64,000 nucleotides of DNA from Psychrobacillus lasiicapitis (GTDB taxonomy: Bacteria; Bacillota; Bacilli; Bacillales_A; Planococcaceae), in assembly GCF_006861795.1 (NCBI RefSeq), contig NZ_VDGH01000001.1, positions 314,117 through 378,116 of the forward strand. Reading direction: 5' to 3'. A program made the translations under genes and the position numbers. Of the stretch, positions 46,270-55,359 are shown in pieces. Position 1 is the first letter of the stretch, and every line of letters begins with the position of its first letter. The notes beneath the pieces were generated by a model. That model was not told the origin of the DNA. It worked only from the letters and a program-made list of their open reading frames with translations, and did not search any database.

Positions 46270-47082
46270 TCAGTCTTGCTCTACTTCATTTTCTCGGATC
46301 CAGTCACTGTAGCTGCCTACATATAATTTTACATGAGTATAACCAGCTTCTTTTAGTCCGGCATATAGTGGTGCTGCAGTAACGCCGCTTCCGCAATACG
46401 CGATGACCGGATTATTTTTATCCGTTACATTCCGCAGCTGTTCTGCAAGCATGTCCTTTTCTAAAAACTTGCCATCCTTTTTTAACTGCTCCCAATCAAA
46501 ATTAACGGCAGAGGGAATATGCCCGGCAATTGGATCAATTGGTTCACTTTCTCCTTTAAAACGAAAAGCCGCACGAGCATCTATAAGTTGTCCCTCTATC
46601 TCCCCTGCTACTACTTTTTTTACATCTTCCACATCGAGATAAATAGCATCATTCCAATTTGGTTCTATATCGGAAACAGGGATTTCGGGCTCTTCTTTTG
46701 AAATTGGAAATAACCCTTTTACCACCTCAAACCCTTCACGCAATACATACACATTCGTAAAGCCAGCCCATTCCAGTAAAAAATATGCTCTTAATGCAAA
46801 CGGTGAAGCTCCTTGATCATAAACAATAATTGTATCCTCTAGTTGAAGTCCTGCTTGTCTGCATAGCTCTGTCATCTTGTCTTTTGAAATCATCGGATGG
46901 CGTCCGTTATTACTGGTCATATCAGATAAATCCTGTTCGAGATCCCAGTAAATTGCCCCTTTTAAATGACCTTCTTTATACATATTTGGACCTGCCGCCT
47001 TATCGGATAGATCAAATCGTGTGTCAATGAAACGTACTTTCTCCGGCTGTACATCTTCCCAATTAATAAAAACGTTCGTCAT
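46270..47082 (-). CDS. Tandem-rhodanese sulfurtransferase (SseA type)
   Basis: The 270-residue protein has two rhodanese domains. The N-terminal one (VRFIDTRFDL ... YDQGASPFALRAYFLLEWAGF) lacks the Cys; the C-terminal one has the active Cys230 in YCGSGVTAAPLYAGL. The protein moves sulfane sulfur, as a thiosulfate or 3-mercaptopyruvate sulfurtransferase; the loop does not decide which. The dynA stop is 13 bp away on the same strand. Confidence 0.9.
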   Translation of the reverse strand: MTNVFINWEDVQPEKVRFIDTRFDLSDKAAGPNMYKEGHLKGAIYWDLEQDLSDMTSNNGRHPMISKDKMTELCRQAGLQLEDTIIVYDQGASPFALRAYFLLEWAGFTNVYVLREGFEVVKGLFPISKEEPEIPVSDIEPNWNDAIYLDVEDVKKVVAGEIEGQLIDARAAFRFKGESEPIDPIAGHIPSAVNFDWEQLKKDGKFLEKDMLAEQLRNVTDKNNPVIAYCGSGVTAAPLYAGLKEAGYTHVKLYVGSYSDWIRENEVEQD

Positions 47083-47095
47083 ATAATCCGCCCCT

Positions 47096-50000
47096 TTAGT
47101 TTGAAATTATAGCATACAGTTCTTTCCATTTCGCTAGCATTTCCTCTTGCTCTAATAGTGCACGCTCAGCATCTAACTGACTAATCGAATCATTTAACCA
47201 TTTCAAACGAACCGCTTCCGCTTCCATATCAGCATATTGCTCCGCCCATGTAAAAAGTCGCCCTTGTTGTTCGTTTAAATAGCTTTCCGCCTCCACTTTT
47301 GTTTGTTCAGAAAGGGAGTCACGTAATTTTTCTTTGTCGTTTTTCTCGAAAAAGGATTTATTGTTTTTATACAAGGATTTTACTTGCTCATATTTTTGAA
47401 CATGCTGGAATGGTCCTTCAAAGTCAAGTAAATCTTGGTTTTCGAATTCATGTGGCGTGTATGTAAAACTTGGATTCCAGTCTTTTAACACGCGCATCTC
47501 TTCTTTTTCTAGCTCCTTCATTTGTTTTTGGATAAATTGCAATAAACGGAAGTTGGTTACACGTAACTCTTGTTCGATATCAAAGCGCAACATATTTAAT
47601 ATATCTTTCAATGCGATTTCGAGAGCGACATTGGCAGATCGGTTTGAAAATAAGGAGGGGTTATACGCTTCCTTAAAAAATTCATTGAAACGATAATAGA
47701 CTCTTTGCAATAAATAGTAAAGCAATGTTTCTAGCTCCTGCTTCGCTTCTTTTGCAATTAATGCCCCTTTAGAATTGGTGTAACGCTTTCGTGTATTTTG
47801 TTCTAACGAACGTAATTCGCCTAGCCTTTCATCCTTCCTAGCTAAGTTCATTTCTGTTTGTTCAATCATCTGATGCAATTTCATTTGTTGACGCGTTGTT
47901 TCTTCTTCTAATGTCGTTACTGCCATTCGTTTCAAATCATGCGCTAAAAAATGATAAAATGCTTCTTGGAACTGGAACATTCCTTCATGTAACGGAGCAT
48001 TCGTTTGTTTTTCATGTAAGGCTTGTAAGCTAGAAACTCCATATACACGAGGGAATCTGATGCCAAATCTCTGTAACTCACCTTGCACATAATTTTTGAC
48101 AAGCGCTTCTTCTTCCTCATTTGCAGCAAGATCAATTGCGTTGACGACGAAGAACATTTTATCTAACTCAAAGGAGTCCTTCACTCGGCCAAGCTGAATT
48201 AAAAATTCTCGGTCAGCTTTTGCAAACGCGTGATTAAAATAAGTCACAAATAGAACGGCATCTGCATTACGAATATAGTCAAATGCAACACCAGTATGTC
48301 TAGCGTTAATCGAATCGGCTCCTGGTGTATCAACTAATGTAACACCAAGTCTCGTTAACTCACAGTCATAATAGAAATCGATAAAATCTACAAAGCAGCT
48401 ACGAGATTCTTCCGCGACAAAGCGATGAAATTCTTCCGCATTGACACGTAACGTTTGCCCAAGATTTGCTTCGAATTCTGCATAGCCTTTATGAAAGGCT
48501 ACAATAAACGATTTATGCACCTCTTCTGCTACGGATTGCTCTTTTATAGTTGGCGCCTTTTCAAAAGCTTCTTTCAACGAAGAAACCGTCACACCAAGCA
48601 TACTATAGGCAAATTGGACATCCTCTAATAGCTGTTGTTTTGTTTTTAACGTTACATCCGCCGTATTATGAGGATGGCCCTCTGAAACTGGTTGAATTTT
48701 ATTGATCGCAGCAGTCGTTGGATTTGGCGATACCGGCAACACATTTTCCCCCATTAATGCATTGGAGAAACTAGACTTACCAGCACTAAAGGCTCCAAAT
48801 AACGCAATTGTAAACTGTTGATGCTCCACTCTACTTGCTTTTTTCTTCAAATAACTTGCCGCTTCTTTAAATGCAGGAAGCTGTCCGATTGCTTCTGCCA
48901 TTTTGTTGGCTCTTTTAAGTACAGCTTCTTGGGAGAAATCCACTTCTTTCAATTCTTGCTGTTTTTCTTCTATAACTTGTACAACGTTTTCTTCTATATC
49001 TTGCTTTGTTTCATCATATTCCGTAATAGCATTTTCAAATGCAATTCGCTCTTTTTCCCATTCGATAAGGAGCGTGTCCCGTTCCTTCCGAATAGCAAGT
49101 GAAGGAGTTTTGATTTCCTTTGTAAATGCCTTCATTTTGTCTTCCATTTCTTCTATTGTATGAATGGCCAGCAATTTCTTATTTAATTGAAGAATTTTCT
49201 GCTCGACTTTTTCGTTTTCTTCCATTGGATGTTCATTTATTTGTTTCGCCATTTCTACCTTCCAACCATCTGTTTCTCTCACAAAAAACCGATTAATCGC
49301 TTCCTGTACTCGGTTGGCAAAATGGAGTATTGCATCACCTGATGTATTTGCACCTTCATGAAGTGATTTTTGTATAATGGATATCGGTAATTGAAAAGTC
49401 GTATTCTCTATTTCAAGTGCTTTATCATCTGAGAGCAAAGACACATTTTTTAGCATATGTTTCATCAATTGTTTTAAATGTGCAGTAATATTCGTTTCTA
49501 CAATCTTTTCTAACAGGTCGCTCGCTTCCTGCAGGCGAGTTGCTCTTTCCTCTTCGGTTTTCTTTTTACTGTTGAAAAACCCTACTTTAAATGAGCTTTG
49601 CATTGCTTCGGCATATATTTTCAGAGCCTCTCTCATTTCATAAGGCATGACGGAAGCATTTTGTAAAAGCGATTTTCGTCCTTCTTCAAATTCAGTTTTC
49701 CATAGACTTGCGTCTTGTAATTTTACATGCGTTTCGGATAGCTCTAATTGTTTCTTTAACTCTTCTTTGTTTTCCCATTCTTCTCTTGTCAGCTCTTCTT
49801 CGAATGTTTCAAAACATGTTTCTTTTTCTTCTTCCAAAAAATGCATATGTTCATCTTCTAGTTTTTTAAGCGTGCTTTTCGCAGAAGTGATAAAGAGCTC
49901 TTCTTTATGATCAATGGAATGCTGTACGATATGCTGTACTTTTGGAAAATCATTATGTATGAATGTTTTATCTTTTAAAGAAGTAAAAAAGATATCCTTT

Positions 50001-50692
50001 GGCTCCACTGACCAAGCCAGGAACGCATTGGCTACCGATTGTTTAAATGCTTCAAAGGAAAGCTCTTCTTCTCGATGTTTATCGACTTGGTTTACGATTA
50101 AATACACATTTTCATTATAATGAAGTAATTGCTTCGTAAATTGGAAATTAAGTTCGGATTGGACATGATTATAATCCATTACATAAAACACAATATCAGC
50201 TAAATGAAGTGCGGATTCGGTTGAAACTCGGTGTGCATCATCTGTAGAATCAACTCCTGGCGTATCCATTACACTAATGCCTGCAGGTAATCCTGATGAT
50301 TTATGGCCAATTTCAATTTGAGAAACTTGGCTGCCATCCTTGGAATACTTTTTTACTAGTCCAATATCATATTCGCCTGAGAACTTAACAGGTGCTTGAT
50401 CGACAAAGTGAACAAGTGCATAGTTTTCTGCTGTTTTTTGAACGGTAACTATGTTTGCAGAAGTAGGAATTGGGCTTGTTGGTAAGAGCTGTTCTTCTAC
50501 TAACGCATTTATCATACTCGATTTCCCAGCAGAGAAATGCCCTGCAAATGCAATGGTAAAAGTCCCTTGCTCTATTTTCTGTGCAAATAATTTTGCTTTC
50601 GCAAATCGTTCTTCATCTTGTTGCTCGTGAAATAATGCAGCTAGTAATGCGTTTTGTTCTTTAATGTTAAGTAATTCCGCTGAATGGACCAT
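47096..50692 (-). CDS. dynA: Double dynamin-like GTPase DynA
   Basis: The 1198-residue protein has two dynamin units in one chain, as in B. subtilis DynA (YpbR). The first GTPase: GHFSAGKSSMINAL, DTPGVDS, NQVDK. The second: GAFSAGKSSFSNALMG, DTPGADS, and NAIDLA. Long coiled-coil stalks follow each. DynA tethers and fuses membranes and has been tied to membrane repair and phage delay. ATG 50692 is chosen because AAAGGAGAAG lies upstream; a longer frame adds 29 residues. Confidence 0.95.
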   Translation of the reverse strand: MVHSAELLNIKEQNALLAALFHEQQDEERFAKAKLFAQKIEQGTFTIAFAGHFSAGKSSMINALVEEQLLPTSPIPTSANIVTVQKTAENYALVHFVDQAPVKFSGEYDIGLVKKYSKDGSQVSQIEIGHKSSGLPAGISVMDTPGVDSTDDAHRVSTESALHLADIVFYVMDYNHVQSELNFQFTKQLLHYNENVYLIVNQVDKHREEELSFEAFKQSVANAFLAWSVEPKDIFFTSLKDKTFIHNDFPKVQHIVQHSIDHKEELFITSAKSTLKKLEDEHMHFLEEEKETCFETFEEELTREEWENKEELKKQLELSETHVKLQDASLWKTEFEEGRKSLLQNASVMPYEMREALKIYAEAMQSSFKVGFFNSKKKTEEERATRLQEASDLLEKIVETNITAHLKQLMKHMLKNVSLLSDDKALEIENTTFQLPISIIQKSLHEGANTSGDAILHFANRVQEAINRFFVRETDGWKVEMAKQINEHPMEENEKVEQKILQLNKKLLAIHTIEEMEDKMKAFTKEIKTPSLAIRKERDTLLIEWEKERIAFENAITEYDETKQDIEENVVQVIEEKQQELKEVDFSQEAVLKRANKMAEAIGQLPAFKEAASYLKKKASRVEHQQFTIALFGAFSAGKSSFSNALMGENVLPVSPNPTTAAINKIQPVSEGHPHNTADVTLKTKQQLLEDVQFAYSMLGVTVSSLKEAFEKAPTIKEQSVAEEVHKSFIVAFHKGYAEFEANLGQTLRVNAEEFHRFVAEESRSCFVDFIDFYYDCELTRLGVTLVDTPGADSINARHTGVAFDYIRNADAVLFVTYFNHAFAKADREFLIQLGRVKDSFELDKMFFVVNAIDLAANEEEEALVKNYVQGELQRFGIRFPRVYGVSSLQALHEKQTNAPLHEGMFQFQEAFYHFLAHDLKRMAVTTLEEETTRQQMKLHQMIEQTEMNLARKDERLGELRSLEQNTRKRYTNSKGALIAKEAKQELETLLYYLLQRVYYRFNEFFKEAYNPSLFSNRSANVALEIALKDILNMLRFDIEQELRVTNFRLLQFIQKQMKELEKEEMRVLKDWNPSFTYTPHEFENQDLLDFEGPFQHVQKYEQVKSLYKNNKSFFEKNDKEKLRDSLSEQTKVEAESYLNEQQGRLFTWAEQYADMEAEAVRLKWLNDSISQLDAERALLEQEEMLAKWKELYAIISN

Positions 50693-50941
50693 TTGAAAAA
50701 ACTTCTCCTTTGTAATTCGACAATGTAATTTAATCATAGCAGAAAATGTTCTAAAAATAGAGCCTAATTGTCTAGACAAATAAGATTGTTTAGCTCAGAC
50801 ACTTTAAAAATAGATGCAAATGTTTTAGATAAAGTTGTTTGTGGAAAGATAAAGGTACGGGTATCTGCAATTAGTTTTAACGCATACTTATAATATCGTT
50901 TCAACTAGACCCCAAATTATATGAAAGAGAGGAGTTTCAAA

Positions 50942-51763
50942 ATGAGTTTAACTCCTAAGCAAAGAATTGAGTTACATGGTTTTAATAACCTGACAAAGAC
51001 CTTAAGCTTTAACATGTATGATATTTGCTATACACGCTCAAAAGAAGAGCGAGAAGCTTATATCGACTATATCGATGAACAATATAATGCGGATCGTTTA
51101 ACCGAGATATTAACAAAAGTAGCGGATATAATTGAGGCAAATGTCTTAAATATTGCAAAGCAAGATTATGAACCACAGGGAGCGAGTGTCACGATCTTAG
51201 TTTCGGAAGGACCTGTTGATGATTCTCCTGTAGATTCATTTAAAGAATCACCAGGACCCCTACCTGCATCCGTCGTCGGTCATCTAGATAAAAGTCATAT
51301 AACCGTTCACACTTATCCGGAATATCACCCAGATGAAGGAATTAGTACATTCCGTGCGGATATTGATATTTCCACTTGTGGTGAAATTTCTCCTTTAAAG
51401 GCATTAAATTATTTGATTCATTCATTTGAGACGGATGTTATGGTCATGGATTATCGTGTACGTGGCTTTACTAGAGATGTGACAGGACATAAGTTATTTA
51501 TCGATCATGATATTAATTCTATTCAAAACTATATTCCAGTTAGCTTACAGGAATATTATCAAATGATTGATGTGAATGTATACCAAGAAAATATTTTTCA
51601 TACAAAATGCAAGCTAAAGAAATTCGACTTAAATAACTACCTATTCGGATACCGAGAAGACGCGTTAACAGATGAAGAAAAAACCTCAATTACGAAAAAG
51701 TTAAAAACAGAAATGGAAGAGATTTTTTACGGTAAAAACATGGCACGAACAGAAGAAAAGTAA
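50942..51763 (+). CDS. speD: S-adenosylmethionine decarboxylase proenzyme, long (proteobacterial) type
   Basis: The 273-residue proenzyme cleaves itself at Ser118 in [14 protein letters not shown] to make the pyruvoyl group. Its C-terminus carries [22 protein letters not shown] and [11 protein letters not shown]. This is the long E. coli-type SpeD and not the short (about 126 residues) B. subtilis SpeH type. The product feeds spermidine synthesis. ATG 50942 follows GAGGAG; a longer frame adds 7 residues. No spermidine synthase gene is next to it. Confidence 0.93.
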   Translation: MSLTPKQRIELHGFNNLTKTLSFNMYDICYTRSKEEREAYIDYIDEQYNADRLTEILTKVADIIEANVLNIAKQDYEPQGASVTILVSEGPVDDSPVDSFKESPGPLPASVVGHLDKSHITVHTYPEYHPDEGISTFRADIDISTCGEISPLKALNYLIHSFETDVMVMDYRVRGFTRDVTGHKLFIDHDINSIQNYIPVSLQEYYQMIDVNVYQENIFHTKCKLKKFDLNNYLFGYREDALTDEEKTSITKKLKTEMEEIFYGKNMARTEEK

Positions 51764-51769
51764 TAAAAA

Positions 51770-51826
51770 CAGACTGTAGACAATCCACTTTCAGGGGGCT
51801 TGTCTACAGTCTGACTATTTTTTTTC
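51770..51826 (+). terminator. Rho-independent terminator
   Basis: CAGACTGTAGACAA pairs perfectly with TTGTCTACAGTCTG around a 16-base loop, followed by ACTATTTTTTTTC. It ends speD. Confidence 0.9.
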
Positions 51827-51844
51827 AGTTCTATTTATCCAAAA

Positions 51845-53194
51845 TTATTTAAACTTCATCGCATCTGATATAATTTTAGGTAGGTCTGTGTTATCGTGGA
51901 ATCCTACAAATTTATCCGATTGCGGACCGAATGCAAATACAGGTACAGGAGCTGCAGAATGACCATATCTGGTCCAGCCGATACCTGCACGTTCACTTAA
52001 AACCTTGTTTATAGCAGACTTTGTATCTTTTGCTTGTTGAATAGTTGTTACTTCGTCAACCGTTAATTCAATTCCAGTGTATTCCGATACAACCTCTTTT
52101 ACATTTAAACGATCTTCCGTTAATTGACTAGCCATGAATCCACCAGTAGCTGTTACATTTTTAAGAATGTCGGCTGCTGCATCGGATGAGGTAGCTGACC
52201 CAACTGACATACCACCAGTCTCATGATCACCAGCAATAACGACTAATGTTTTGCCATCTTGCTCTGCAAATTCAATTGCTTCTTGCACTGCTTCTTCAAA
52301 AGCTTTGGTATCATGCATAGCATAAGCTGCATCGTTTTCTTCTCCAGCCCAGTCAATTTGGCTTCCTTCTACCATTAAGAAGAACCCATCTTTATCTTGG
52401 CTCAAGGCATCGATTGCCGTTTCAGTCATTTCTGCTAAGCTTGGTTCTTCGGTCTCCACACGATCAAATTCTGGAACAAGCGCTTCATCTGCAAACAAAC
52501 CAAGTAATTTTTCCCCTTTTTCTACATTTACGTTTTCAGCATTTGCTAGTTGTGCACGAGTTTCAACAAATTCGAATCCTTTGCTTTCTGCTTCATCGAT
52601 TAAGTTTAGTTCAGTTTGCTTGCCACCTTCTGAGGTAGGTACGAAATTATTTTTACCCCCACCCAAAATTACATCTACACCACTTTCCTGGATGTATTGA
52701 CGGGCAATTTCTATTTCATTACTTCGATGTTCCACATGAGAAGCAAAACTGGCTGGTGTTGCATGTGTAATCGTTGAAGTTGCAATTAAACCGGAGGATT
52801 TCCCTGCTTCCTCTGAAGCTTCAAGAATTGTTTTTACCTTATTCCCTTCGGGATCAAATCCAATGACACCATTGTTTGTTTTTACTCCAGCAGCCATTGC
52901 TGTACCAGCAGCTGCAGAGTCTGTAATATCAGCATTTGCTGAATATGTAGTATACATTCCTTTAATGTGAGAATCCCATACTGCTTCTTGTCCTTTAAAG
53001 ATACGGTAATTTGCTGCATGATTAGCTCCAAATCCATCCGGAATCATATAAATAACATTTTCTACTGGTCCATTCATATTAATTTTTACTTTTGAGATAT
53101 TACCCTCTTTTTTGGCAGCATCTGCATTGATTAAACCCCCTCCCGAAAGAACAAGTCCCGTACTTAGTGCGATTAGGCCAACTTTTTTAAACAT
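51845..53194 (-). CDS. Alkaline phosphatase (PhoA/PhoB type)
   Basis: The 449-residue exported phosphatase has a signal peptide (VGLIALSTGLVLSGGGLINADA), the metal Asp53 (IPDGFG) and the nucleophile Ser93 (ITDSAAAGTAMA), later EGSQIDWAGEEND, AGDHETGG and WTRYGHSAAPVPVFAFGP. It frees phosphate from monoesters outside the cell. B. subtilis phoA/phoB are under PhoP. The 500-bp upstream spacer was searched for Pho boxes but spacing was not convincing. Confidence 0.94.
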   Translation of the reverse strand: MFKKVGLIALSTGLVLSGGGLINADAAKKEGNISKVKINMNGPVENVIYMIPDGFGANHAANYRIFKGQEAVWDSHIKGMYTTYSANADITDSAAAGTAMAAGVKTNNGVIGFDPEGNKVKTILEASEEAGKSSGLIATSTITHATPASFASHVEHRSNEIEIARQYIQESGVDVILGGGKNNFVPTSEGGKQTELNLIDEAESKGFEFVETRAQLANAENVNVEKGEKLLGLFADEALVPEFDRVETEEPSLAEMTETAIDALSQDKDGFFLMVEGSQIDWAGEENDAAYAMHDTKAFEEAVQEAIEFAEQDGKTLVVIAGDHETGGMSVGSATSSDAAADILKNVTATGGFMASQLTEDRLNVKEVVSEYTGIELTVDEVTTIQQAKDTKSAINKVLSERAGIGWTRYGHSAAPVPVFAFGPQSDKFVGFHDNTDLPKIISDAMKFK

Positions 53195-53481
53195 AAAAAC
53201 CTCTCCTCAAAATAGTATTTTTGTTGCTATTAATAGTTTATTAGTTACGTATTAATAGCGAATGAAGGAGTGGTAAATGTTTGATGACAATTTTTTATCC
53301 TTATTACCTATTTAATCTTTTTTTTAAAAACAAAACGCATTACTAAAGAATCGGTTTTTCGGAATATATAGTAAAATAGGATTTTTCAGAACAAAATTTA
53401 TGATTTTTATCTTAACAAAATTTACATTTGAAAATTTCTAAAATATTGGTTTAGAAGCTTCTTTTCATTTTATTTATAGAA

Positions 53482-53580
53482 TTATTTTGGTTGTGGAGTT
53501 ATGGAACGTAACACATAGGCTGTTATACCACTAAATAACAAAACAGTAGAACCAATAAATAGAGCTAACAAATAAATCAT
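53482..53580 (-). CDS. Possible very small membrane peptide
   Basis: A frame from ATG 53580 gives 32 residues with one helix (LLALFIGSTVLLFSGITAYVL) and tail RSITPQPK. GGGAGG touches the ATG; a TTG three codons later has an ideal 8-base distance. It lies between phoA and cheX on the minus strand. The case rests on the ribosome site and hydrophobic composition only. The rest of 53195-53711 shows no gene. Confidence 0.45.
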   Translation of the reverse strand: MIYLLALFIGSTVLLFSGITAYVLRSITPQPK

Positions 53581-53711
53581 CCTCCCTGCATTTGAAAACC
53601 ATTCTCATTTACAACATAACACATTATTTCACTACTTTCTACAATTTCTATTCTTTTTCCCGCTTTTTCATGCTAAGATTGTACTATCTTTATGTTAAGG
53701 ATGGGGAAAAA

Positions 53712-54164
53712 ATGAGTGCTTCAAAGCATATACAAACTATATTAAATGGAACAATCCAATCTTTAAAATCAGTTATCCCTCTTTCGATGGATATAAAGTC
53801 CCCTTCTCTAATGGTACAACCTTTTGAGCAAACAGAAATGAGTGTACTAATAGGAATTATTGGTGATATTAAAGGTCGAATAATAATAGATTCTACTACT
53901 AATGGCTTCTCCCAAATCGGAGCAACTATGTTCGGAATGCCTTTAGAAGGAGAGATGCTCGAATCATTTACTGGAGAATTAGGTAATATGATTGCTGGCA
54001 ACTTGTGTACGTCGGTAGCTGCAAATGGAGTGGAAATTGATATTACCCCCCCTACTGTTATAGTTGGGACGTCCAGATTATTCGGATTTCAGCATGCTTT
54101 TAAATTACCAGTGGAAATAGCGGATGTTGGTGAAATAACGATTATTTTGACGATTGATGAATAG
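53712..54164 (+). CDS. CheX-like protein (CheC/CheX/FliY phosphatase family)
   Basis: The 150-residue protein carries the family phosphatase motif ESFTGELGNMIAGNL, in which Glu89 and Asn92 are the residues needed to strip phosphate from CheY. Repeated beta strands (SVLIGIIGDIKGRIIID) fit CheX. No chemotaxis genes are near, so its partner is elsewhere. GGATGGGG precedes ATG 53712; a longer frame upstream has no ribosome site. Confidence 0.85.
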   Translation: MSASKHIQTILNGTIQSLKSVIPLSMDIKSPSLMVQPFEQTEMSVLIGIIGDIKGRIIIDSTTNGFSQIGATMFGMPLEGEMLESFTGELGNMIAGNLCTSVAANGVEIDITPPTVIVGTSRLFGFQHAFKLPVEIADVGEITIILTIDE

Positions 54165-54176
54165 TAAGCAGTCAAA

Positions 54177-54212
54177 AGATCTTCCTTTTAAAGGGAGGTC
54201 TTTTTTTATTGG
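54177..54212 (+). terminator. Rho-independent terminator
   Basis: AAGATCTTCC pairs with GGGAGGTCTT (with G-T pairs) around a 7-base loop, followed by TTTTTTT. It ends cheX. Confidence 0.85.
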
Positions 54213-54338
54213 TTAGAAAACTAAAAGAAGATTTAGAAATGCTGCGAAGCAAATTGCTAGCATTCGCCCTTCCCGCAGACATACAGGGCAGCTCTATTCA
54301 TCTTTGTCCCATTTGAAGAAAACTTGTTATTTAAGAAT

Positions 54339-54421
54339 TGGTTGCTTTCAGTAGCAATTTGGTTGCTCTTATGCTGATTTTTTTGCTTTTATTGACTAAT
54401 TGATTGCCCTTAACCATTAAC
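54339..54421 (+). repeat. Second 20-21-bp tandem array
   Basis: Four units start at 54339, 54360, 54380 and 54401: TGGTTGCTTTCAGT..., TGGTTGCTCTTATG..., TTTTTGCTTTTATT... and TGATTGCCCTTAACCATT.... The last unit matches the last unit of the 41907-42011 array (TGGTCGCCCTTAGCCATT) and both run into TGGAT. The rest of spacer 54213-54659 holds a degenerate inverted repeat (54238-54273) and no gene. Confidence 0.8.
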
Positions 54422-54659
54422 TGGATAAACGTTCAGCGAAATTCTTCCTATTATGAAGAAACAGCTTTGTAAAATAGCCAACGAACTCTTTATCACGAAT
54501 TTACCAGTCCAATTTGTTGCATTCACAGCATGCTCTGTCGTTCAGCACATTAATTAACTGAATAATTAATTTTATCTGGTTAGTAAACTCTTTTTTGGGG
54601 GATGTGAAAAATGAGATTTAGTGATTCTTCACATTTAGTTCACACAATCGGTTATTATG

Positions 54660-54702
54660 TGTGACTTTTATCACATCGTCTATTTAAAAATGTATTTATG
54701 AT
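54660..54702 (+). promoter_or_regulatory. Fnr/CRP-type site with class II promoter for the ba3 oxidase
   Basis: TGTGA-CTTTTA-TCACA (54660-54675) is a perfect Fnr/CRP-family dyad. TATGAT (54697-54702) is a -10; a start near 54709 puts the dyad centre at -41.5, the classical activator place. A further partial dyad (GTGATTCTTCAC, 54621-54632) lies upstream. The regulator gene is not in the window. Confidence 0.75.
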
Positions 54703-54738
54703 ATGACTATACAAGAACAAAATTTGGAGGTGTATAAA

Positions 54739-54861
54739 ATGTCGAAAAAACGCGAGAAAGAACCAGATTTAAAAGGTACACTTTATTCGGTTGGTGTTCT
54801 TGGGGCATTTATTATAATCACATGGTTTATGGCATTTTATTTATTTATTGATCGATTTTAA
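54739..54861 (+). CDS. Cytochrome c oxidase subunit IIa (ba3 type)
   Basis: The 40-residue protein has a charged start (SKKREKEPDLKG) and one helix (SVGVLGAFIIITWFMAFYLFI), matching the small subunit IIa of ba3-type oxidases. TTGGAGGTG precedes the ATG. It is the first gene of the oxidase operon, 20 bp before subunit II. Confidence 0.85.
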   Translation: MSKKREKEPDLKGTLYSVGVLGAFIIITWFMAFYLFIDRF

Positions 54862-54881
54862 TTTATTGGAGGTTTGAAGCT

Positions 54882-55358
54882 ATGCATATTCATAAATATG
54901 AAAAATGGTGGCTCACATTTGGAATTAGCTCACTTGTTTTATTTTTAGTTGTTGTTGGATTTAGTGCTTTCCATTACGGTTCCCATCCGCCAAGTGCAAA
55001 AGTTTACGTGGATCCTGAAAGGGTCGATGAGATTGCACCATTTAATAATCCGGGTGTTCATAAAGTAGAAGGAAAAGATTGGGATTACGAGGTTGTCTTT
55101 GTTGCTTCTGCATTTTATTACAATCCACCTGAAATTGAAGTTCCACTTGGGTCTACCGTTAAGTTTATTGCAACAACGAAAGATGTAGTACATGGTTTCC
55201 AAGCAGCTGGAACTAATATTAATATGATTTTGGAGCCTGGCTATGTATCAGAATATATAACAACTGTTGATAAAGCAGGAGAATATTTAATATTATGTAA
55301 CGAATATTGCGGGGTTGGACATTCGTCCATGACGTCCATGTTAAAGGTGGTAGAGTAG
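54882..55358 (+). CDS. cbaB: Cytochrome c oxidase subunit II (CbaB, ba3 type)
   Basis: The 158-residue protein has one N-terminal helix (ISSLVLFLVVVGFSAFHYG) and an outer cupredoxin domain with the CuA ligands: His in VVHGF and the set CNEYCGVGHSSM (two Cys, His, Met). It accepts electrons from cytochrome c and passes them to subunit I. One helix, and not two, is typical of the B-family. It is 1 bp before cbaA. Confidence 0.93.
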   Translation: MHIHKYEKWWLTFGISSLVLFLVVVGFSAFHYGSHPPSAKVYVDPERVDEIAPFNNPGVHKVEGKDWDYEVVFVASAFYYNPPEIEVPLGSTVKFIATTKDVVHGFQAAGTNINMILEPGYVSEYITTVDKAGEYLILCNEYCGVGHSSMTSMLKVVE

Positions 55359-55359
55359 A

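Noticed and set aside
53395-53450. Pho box before the alkaline phosphatase gene
   Set aside because: TTAACA-like hexamers occur but their spacing does not follow the 11-bp period of PhoP sites.
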